Shown here: one piece after another, positions 60,245 through 64,000 of the stretch
Layout of the letters: every line of letters begins with the position of its first letter
Numbering within the stretch: position 1 is the first letter of the stretch
Assembly: GCF_030410045.1 (NCBI RefSeq)
Contig: NZ_JAUFRA010000007.1
Coordinates: 62,001 to 126,000 of the forward strand
DNA: 64,000 bases
Direction: 5' to 3'
From: Marivivens donghaensis
Lineage (GTDB): Bacteria; Pseudomonadota; Alphaproteobacteria; Rhodobacterales; Rhodobacteraceae
Translations under genes and position numbers: made by a program
The notes under the pieces: generated by a model
The model's input: the letters and a program-made list of their open reading frames with translations, nothing else
What the model was told of the DNA's origin: nothing
The model's database searches: none

Positions 60245-61629
60245 CGCGCGCGACGCTCCCGAATGATAGCTTGCAGGGCGTCCATGTCGTTGGCGACGCG
60301 TGTGACCCGTTCATCACGGTCATACAGGTCTGCCATGCGCGGGGGAAGAGGCGGGCGAATGCCGCTCGCTTTTTCCACTGCGTCTGGGAACTTTGCAGGG
60401 TGTGCGGTCGCCAGTGTGATCATCGGGGTCGCGCCGAGGAAATCCTCGGCCACTTTCACGCCAACAGCCGAGTGCGGGCAGAGAAGTTCACCCGATGCTT
60501 TGATCTGCGCACCGATGGTTTCGAGGGTTTCATCCTCGGATGCGCGGCCAGAGTTGAAGGTGTCCTTGAGCATGTCATAGGCGCCTTGGGAGATGGTGAA
60601 TTCCCCTTTGTCCTTGAGGTCAGCCATCGCCTGAGCGGTCACAGCACCGTCGCGGCCATAGGCATCGAACAGCGCGCGTTCAAAGTTGGACGAGACCTGA
60701 ATATCCATCGAAGGGCTGATCGAAGGGGTCACGCCCTCTTTCTTTTGAACGCCAGTTGCCAGTGTGCGGTGCAGGATGTCGTTCTGGTTGGTCGCTACGA
60801 CCAGACGGTCGATCGGCAGGCCCATCTTCTTAGCGATATAGCCCGCGAAGATGTCACCGAAGTTGCCTGTCGGCACGGTGAAGGACACCTTGCGATGCGG
60901 TGCGCCGAGGCTCACTGCGGAGGAGAAGTAGTAAACGACCTGTGCCAGAACGCGACCCCAGTTGATCGAGTTTACACCAGCGAGGTGAACCTCATCGCGG
61001 AAATCAAAGTCGTTAAACATGTCCTTCAGCGCGGCCTGACAATCGTCAAAGTCGCCATCAACCGCCAGCGCGTGAACATTCGATTCCGATGGGGTGGTCA
61101 TCTGACGGCGCTGCACCTCGGATACGCGGCCATGGGGGAACAGGATGAACACATCGACGTTGTCCAGACCACGGAATGCTTCAATTGCGGCAGAGCCTGT
61201 ATCGCCCGAAGTCGCGCCAACGATAGTGATCCGTTTGCCCGAACGGGCCAGCGCGAATTGCATCATCTGACCGATCAGCTGCATCGCGAAGTCTTTGAAC
61301 GCGAGGGTCGGGCCGTGGAACAGTTCCAGAAGGAAGTGGTTCGGCGCCAATTGCACCAGCGGTGCGCGGGCGTCGTGACCAAACCCAGCATAGGCTTTTT
61401 CGATCAGACCTTTGAACTCTTCGTCGGTGAAGGTGTCGGCCACAAACGGCTTCATCACGGCAAAGGCGATCTCTTCATAGGATTTGCCAGCCAGCGCAGC
61501 GATCTCGTCCTTGGTCATCGTTGGGACGGTTTCAGGGACATAGAGGCCGCCATCACGGGCAAGGCCAGTCATCATCGCCTCTTCGAACGTAAGGGCGGGG
61601 GCCTGTCCACGGGTCGAGATATAGCGCAT
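60241..61629 (-). CDS. thrC: Threonine synthase
   Basis: PLP enzyme: O-phosphohomoserine to threonine. 462 residues, the longer class. PLP Lys112 is in GPTLAFKDFAMQLIG, with phosphate loop GATSGDTGSAAIEA and the N-terminal STRGQAPALTFEEAMM. It starts three bases after the surf1 stop, so it is probably read from the cytochrome oxidase promoter as well. Confidence 0.97.
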   Translation of the reverse strand: MRYISTRGQAPALTFEEAMMTGLARDGGLYVPETVPTMTKDEIAALAGKSYEEIAFAVMKPFVADTFTDEEFKGLIEKAYAGFGHDARAPLVQLAPNHFLLELFHGPTLAFKDFAMQLIGQMMQFALARSGKRITIVGATSGDTGSAAIEAFRGLDNVDVFILFPHGRVSEVQRRQMTTPSESNVHALAVDGDFDDCQAALKDMFNDFDFRDEVHLAGVNSINWGRVLAQVVYYFSSAVSLGAPHRKVSFTVPTGNFGDIFAGYIAKKMGLPIDRLVVATNQNDILHRTLATGVQKKEGVTPSISPSMDIQVSSNFERALFDAYGRDGAVTAQAMADLKDKGEFTISQGAYDMLKDTFNSGRASEDETLETIGAQIKASGELLCPHSAVGVKVAEDFLGATPMITLATAHPAKFPDAVEKASGIRPPLPPRMADLYDRDERVTRVANDMDALQAIIRERRAR

Positions 61630-61632
61630 CGG

Positions 61633-62313
61633 TCAGTCCTTCTTAGAATCTTTGGAGGAGCGGTAGAGGAAATACCCAGTCATTACAGCCCAAACAAAGG
61701 CCAACAGGAACCAAGTAATTGCATATTCGCGGTGATCATTTTTGATCCCCGCTGTGTTTACGGGAACGATGGTCACACGAGGGTCAGGCGCGGTCGTGGT
61801 GCGCAGGGCGACCATCAGGGGCTCGGTCCCCAATGCCTCTGCCATCGCAGCCGTGTCGCGGGCGAACCAGATATTCGCGTTAAGGTCAGGTGCAGGGGAG
61901 GTCGCCGCCGCATCGTCAGGCCAGAACAAGTTGCCCGTGATGATCTGTTCGGTCAGCACTGGTGCAATGGATTTTGCGTCCAGCGGCATTACGCCCATGT
62001 CGACCATGATTCGACGGTCATCATTAGTGACCCATGCCGAAATCACGCGGTATCCCGTGCCCGCAGCAGAGCCAGACGACAGAACATGCAGCTCTTGGCC
62101 GGTTGGCGTGCCCGTCAGCGTCACAGCGATATACTCGCCGTCGGCTTCGGTCGCGGTGGCGGGCAGGGGGATCGCAGGGGCCGCGATGCGGCTCTCCATC
62201 TCAGCGAGGAGTTCTTGTTTCCAGTCGAGCCGTTGCATCTGCCATGTGCCGAGCGACAGCAGGACGGCCAAGCCACCCAAACCAAAGGTCAACAAAAAGA
62301 GAATTCGACGCAT
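61633..62313 (-). CDS. SURF1 family cytochrome oxidase assembly protein
   Basis: Helps insert haem a into the aa3 oxidase. 226 residues with the two-helix topology: helix at about 5-22 and at about 198-217, with a periplasmic domain between (GTWQMQRLDWKQELL, YRVISAWV, GYFLYRSS). ATG 62313 has AAAGGA seven bases upstream; the frame is open 17 codons further. Next to coxC and ctaG as expected. Confidence 0.93.
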   Translation of the reverse strand: MRRILFLLTFGLGGLAVLLSLGTWQMQRLDWKQELLAEMESRIAAPAIPLPATATEADGEYIAVTLTGTPTGQELHVLSSGSAAGTGYRVISAWVTNDDRRIMVDMGVMPLDAKSIAPVLTEQIITGNLFWPDDAAATSPAPDLNANIWFARDTAAMAEALGTEPLMVALRTTTAPDPRVTIVPVNTAGIKNDHREYAITWFLLAFVWAVMTGYFLYRSSKDSKKD

Positions 62314-62329
62314 CCGAACGTCCTTTGTA

Positions 62330-62361
62330 AACGAAACCGCGCGAGGCAGTCCCCGCGCGGT
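62330..62361 (-). terminator. Partial terminator hairpin between coxC and surf1
   Basis: Minus-strand stem ACCGCGCG / CGCGCGGT with a ten-base loop, then TTCGTTT. The broken T-run suggests incomplete termination that would lower surf1-thrC expression relative to coxC. Confidence 0.55.
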
Positions 62362-62407
62362 CATTGTCCTGTCATGGGCGGCGGGTCAAGTCCCGCCTGC
62401 GCAAACC

Positions 62408-63214
62408 TTAGGCTTGGCCCCAGATGTAGACTGCTGCGAAGAGGAACAGCCATACAACGTCAACGAAGTGCCAGTACCAAGCGGCTGCTTCGAAGCCGAC
62501 GTGCGATTCAGGCGAGAAGTGTCCACGAGTTGCACGGATCAAGCAGACGGTAAGGAAGATCGTACCGATGACGACGTGGAAACCGTGGAAGCCAGTTGCC
62601 ATGAAGAAGGTGTTGTAGAACACGTCACCCGACAGCGACCAGCCCATGTGCACGATCAGTTCGTAGTATTCATATACCTGAAGAATGGTGAAGAATACGC
62701 CGAGGATGATACCGATGGTGAGACCCTGAACGAGGTCTTTGCGGTTGTTTTCGTGCACCAGCGCGTGGTGTGCCCAAGTCACAGCAGCACCCGAGCAGAG
62801 CAGGATCAGAGTGTTGATCAGCGGCAGGTGGAATGCATCAACTGGAACGATGGACGGCTCTACGTAGGAGGTGCCTGCGTAGGTGAACATCGGGTACATT
62901 TGGGTTTTGAAGAACGCCCAGAACCATGCAGCGAAGAACATCACTTCGGACATGATGAACAGGATCACGCCGTAGCGCAGACCAATGCGAACAACCGCGG
63001 TGTGGTCGCCAGCTTTGTTCTCTTTCACGGTGTCAGCCCACCATGCGCCTGCGGAGTAGAGCGACGCAACGAGGCCGATCAGGAACATCCAAGGCATGTC
63101 GTTTGCCATCCACATGACGGCGCCGAACAGCATGATGAAGGCCGCTACAGCCGAAGTGAACGGCCAGATCGACGGCGGAAGAATGTGGTAGTCGTGGTTC
63201 TTAGCGTGAGCCAT
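62408..63214 (-). CDS. coxC: Cytochrome c oxidase subunit III
   Basis: Seven-helix core subunit of the aa3-type oxidase, 268 residues. Recognised by HDYHILPPSIWPFT, the SEVMFFAAWFWAFFKTQMYP helix, HHALVHENNRKDL, GFHGFHVVIGTIFL and the closing VGFEAAAWYWHFVDVVWLFLF. It follows ctaG on the same strand. Confidence 0.97.
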   Translation of the reverse strand: MAHAKNHDYHILPPSIWPFTSAVAAFIMLFGAVMWMANDMPWMFLIGLVASLYSAGAWWADTVKENKAGDHTAVVRIGLRYGVILFIMSEVMFFAAWFWAFFKTQMYPMFTYAGTSYVEPSIVPVDAFHLPLINTLILLCSGAAVTWAHHALVHENNRKDLVQGLTIGIILGVFFTILQVYEYYELIVHMGWSLSGDVFYNTFFMATGFHGFHVVIGTIFLTVCLIRATRGHFSPESHVGFEAAAWYWHFVDVVWLFLFAAVYIWGQA

Positions 63215-63238
63215 GTCAGTGTTCCCTGCGGCTGGTCT

Positions 63239-63835
63239 TTAGTTAAGTTTGGTGTCGGCGGGTGCCGTATCGGACAGTGCTGCCGTATCTTGGTCCGGCA
63301 GCGGGATTTCAAAGAATGTATAGCTGAGCGTGATTGTATGCACGTATTTTGCGTCCCGATCGTCAACGATCGCGGGGTCTACAAAAAAGCTCACGGGCAT
63401 GACCACGGTTTCACCTGGCTGCAAAACCTGTTCGGTAAAGCAGAAACATTCGATCTTATCAAAGAAACCACCTGCCTCGTAGGGGACGACGTTATAGGTC
63501 GCCTGACCCGCAACGGGGCGGTTCGAGGTGTTGGTTGCTTCGTAATAGGCAAGAGCGGTTTGGCCGATTTTTACGGTCATTTCGCGCTGAACGGGTTTGA
63601 ACGACCACGGCAATGATGGATCGGTCGAGCTGTCGAAGCGGATTTTCATCTCGCGGTCGAGGATCACATCGCTTGCGGTTTCGACGACATTGGTCGCGCC
63701 TCCAAAGCCAGTGACCTTACAGAACCAGCTGTAAAACGGAACCGACGCCCAAGACAACGCACCCATGACGACCACAACTGTCACCAGCTGGAGCACCGTG
63801 CGTTTAGCGCCTTGAATGTTTGGGAATAATTTCAC
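63239..63835 (-). CDS. ctaG: Cytochrome c oxidase assembly protein CtaG/Cox11
   Basis: Membrane-anchored copper chaperone for CuB of the oxidase. 198 residues: one N-terminal helix (about 13-33), then a periplasmic immunoglobulin-like domain with the copper cysteines in KIECFCFTEQ (Cys130, Cys132) and VSFFVDP. The GTG start overlaps the stop of the preceding small gene (GTGA). Confidence 0.95.
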   Translation of the reverse strand: MKLFPNIQGAKRTVLQLVTVVVVMGALSWASVPFYSWFCKVTGFGGATNVVETASDVILDREMKIRFDSSTDPSLPWSFKPVQREMTVKIGQTALAYYEATNTSNRPVAGQATYNVVPYEAGGFFDKIECFCFTEQVLQPGETVVMPVSFFVDPAIVDDRDAKYVHTITLSYTFFEIPLPDQDTAALSDTAPADTKLN

Positions 63836-64000
63836 TGACCAGCCTCCGTTGTGGCGGGGGTGTCCATCGGCAGAAGAGCCGGGCGCAAAACGTGGTCGTT
63901 GCTTTCGAACTTACGAGCGTCGCCCAGTTCGAGAACCTTCACAACGGTCAGGCCAAAGACCAAGCCAACGAATGCCAGCAGCACGATCAGTAGGCCGTAG
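63832..64000 (-). CDS. Small cytochrome oxidase-associated membrane protein (5' end outside window)
   Basis: The visible C-terminal 55 residues begin YGLLIVLLAFVGLVFGLTVVK, a single membrane helix, followed by a polar tail ending DTPATTEAGQ. Small one-helix proteins of this kind sit directly upstream of ctaG in Rhodobacteraceae oxidase clusters. The gene continues beyond the right edge; its role in assembly is inference from position. Confidence 0.75.
   Translation of the reverse strand, partial: YGLLIVLLAFVGLVFGLTVVKVLELGDARKFESNDHVLRPALLPMDTPATTEAGQ

Noticed and set aside
60223..63616. Very long open frames (776 and 624 codons) antisense to thrC, surf1, coxC and ctaG
   Set aside because: They cross several real genes on the other strand and their composition (many Arg, His, Cys) is that of shadow frames.

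Overview
The window reads as a chromosomal segment of an alphaproteobacterium of the Rhodobacteraceae (marine Roseobacter-type). The evidence is the fabA-fabB-fabI cluster facing an irr regulator, a GcrA cell-cycle regulator, the phoH-ybeY-corC-lnt-metK string with a SAM/SAH-type riboswitch in front of metK, aa3 oxidase genes (ctaG, coxC, surf1) running into thrC, and small proteins of types common in this family (DUF1467, DUF6455, a 'WVVLTA' Flp-like protein). Base composition is moderately GC-rich and coding density is very high. Many genes overlap by 1 to 8 bases with TAATG, TGATG or ATGA junctions. I see no tRNA, rRNA, CRISPR array, prophage or complete insertion sequence.

Layout. 1-8.6 kb: a partial aldo/keto reductase, EttA, an MFS transporter, a pcaD gene followed by a shrunken pcaB-like gene, an alpha/beta hydrolase with a haloacid dehalogenase, a SlyD-type FKBP and an M50-like membrane protein that has lost catalytic residues. 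8.6-12.7 kb: unsaturated fatty-acid synthesis (fabA, fabB, fabI), irr and a conserved hypothetical gene. 12.7-15.3 kb: miaB, then an OmpA-like protein and a lipoprotein that share one small domain. 15.4-21.4 kb: phoH, ybeY, corC, lnt, riboswitch, metK, trmB. 21.5-27.1 kb: a 55-residue zinc-ribbon membrane protein behind a palindromic operator-like site, a group of near-consensus DnaA boxes, ybjN-type, proC, csaA, a 2-hydroxyacid dehydrogenase, tdk and a KAS III-like enzyme. 27.2-34.3 kb: carB with an unusual three-half-site promoter region, pabB-pabC and aspS. 34.3-43 kb: small proteins, a response regulator, methylmalonyl-CoA epimerase, a nitroreductase, an M48 lipoprotein, dgkA, ppk2, FNR-like sites, a cytochrome c and an IMPACT-type domain. 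43.1-43.9 kb: one AT-richer gene that looks foreign. 43.9-54.5 kb: rimO, HxlR, SGNH hydrolase, PaaI thioesterase, gcrA, an ABC-2 permease, argD-argF, a Pit transporter, Nudix and gnd. 54.5-64 kb: hrpB, a D-2-hydroxyacid dehydrogenase, GNAT, M16 peptidase, thrC and the cytochrome oxidase assembly group.

The observation I rate highest is a 14-codon open frame just upstream of argD-argF. It ends in four consecutive arginine codons and a stop, sits directly behind a plausible promoter, and is followed by competing hairpins and a U-run. It has the form of an arginine-sensing leader peptide (attenuator), probably leaderless. I know of no described arginine attenuator in this group, but I cannot search for one here. 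Other points worth checking are the operator-like repeats at carB and at the zinc-ribbon gene, the pseudo-M50 protein, the shared OmpA/lipoprotein domain, and the isolated two-TM, coiled-coil, winged-helix-like gene at 43.1 kb.
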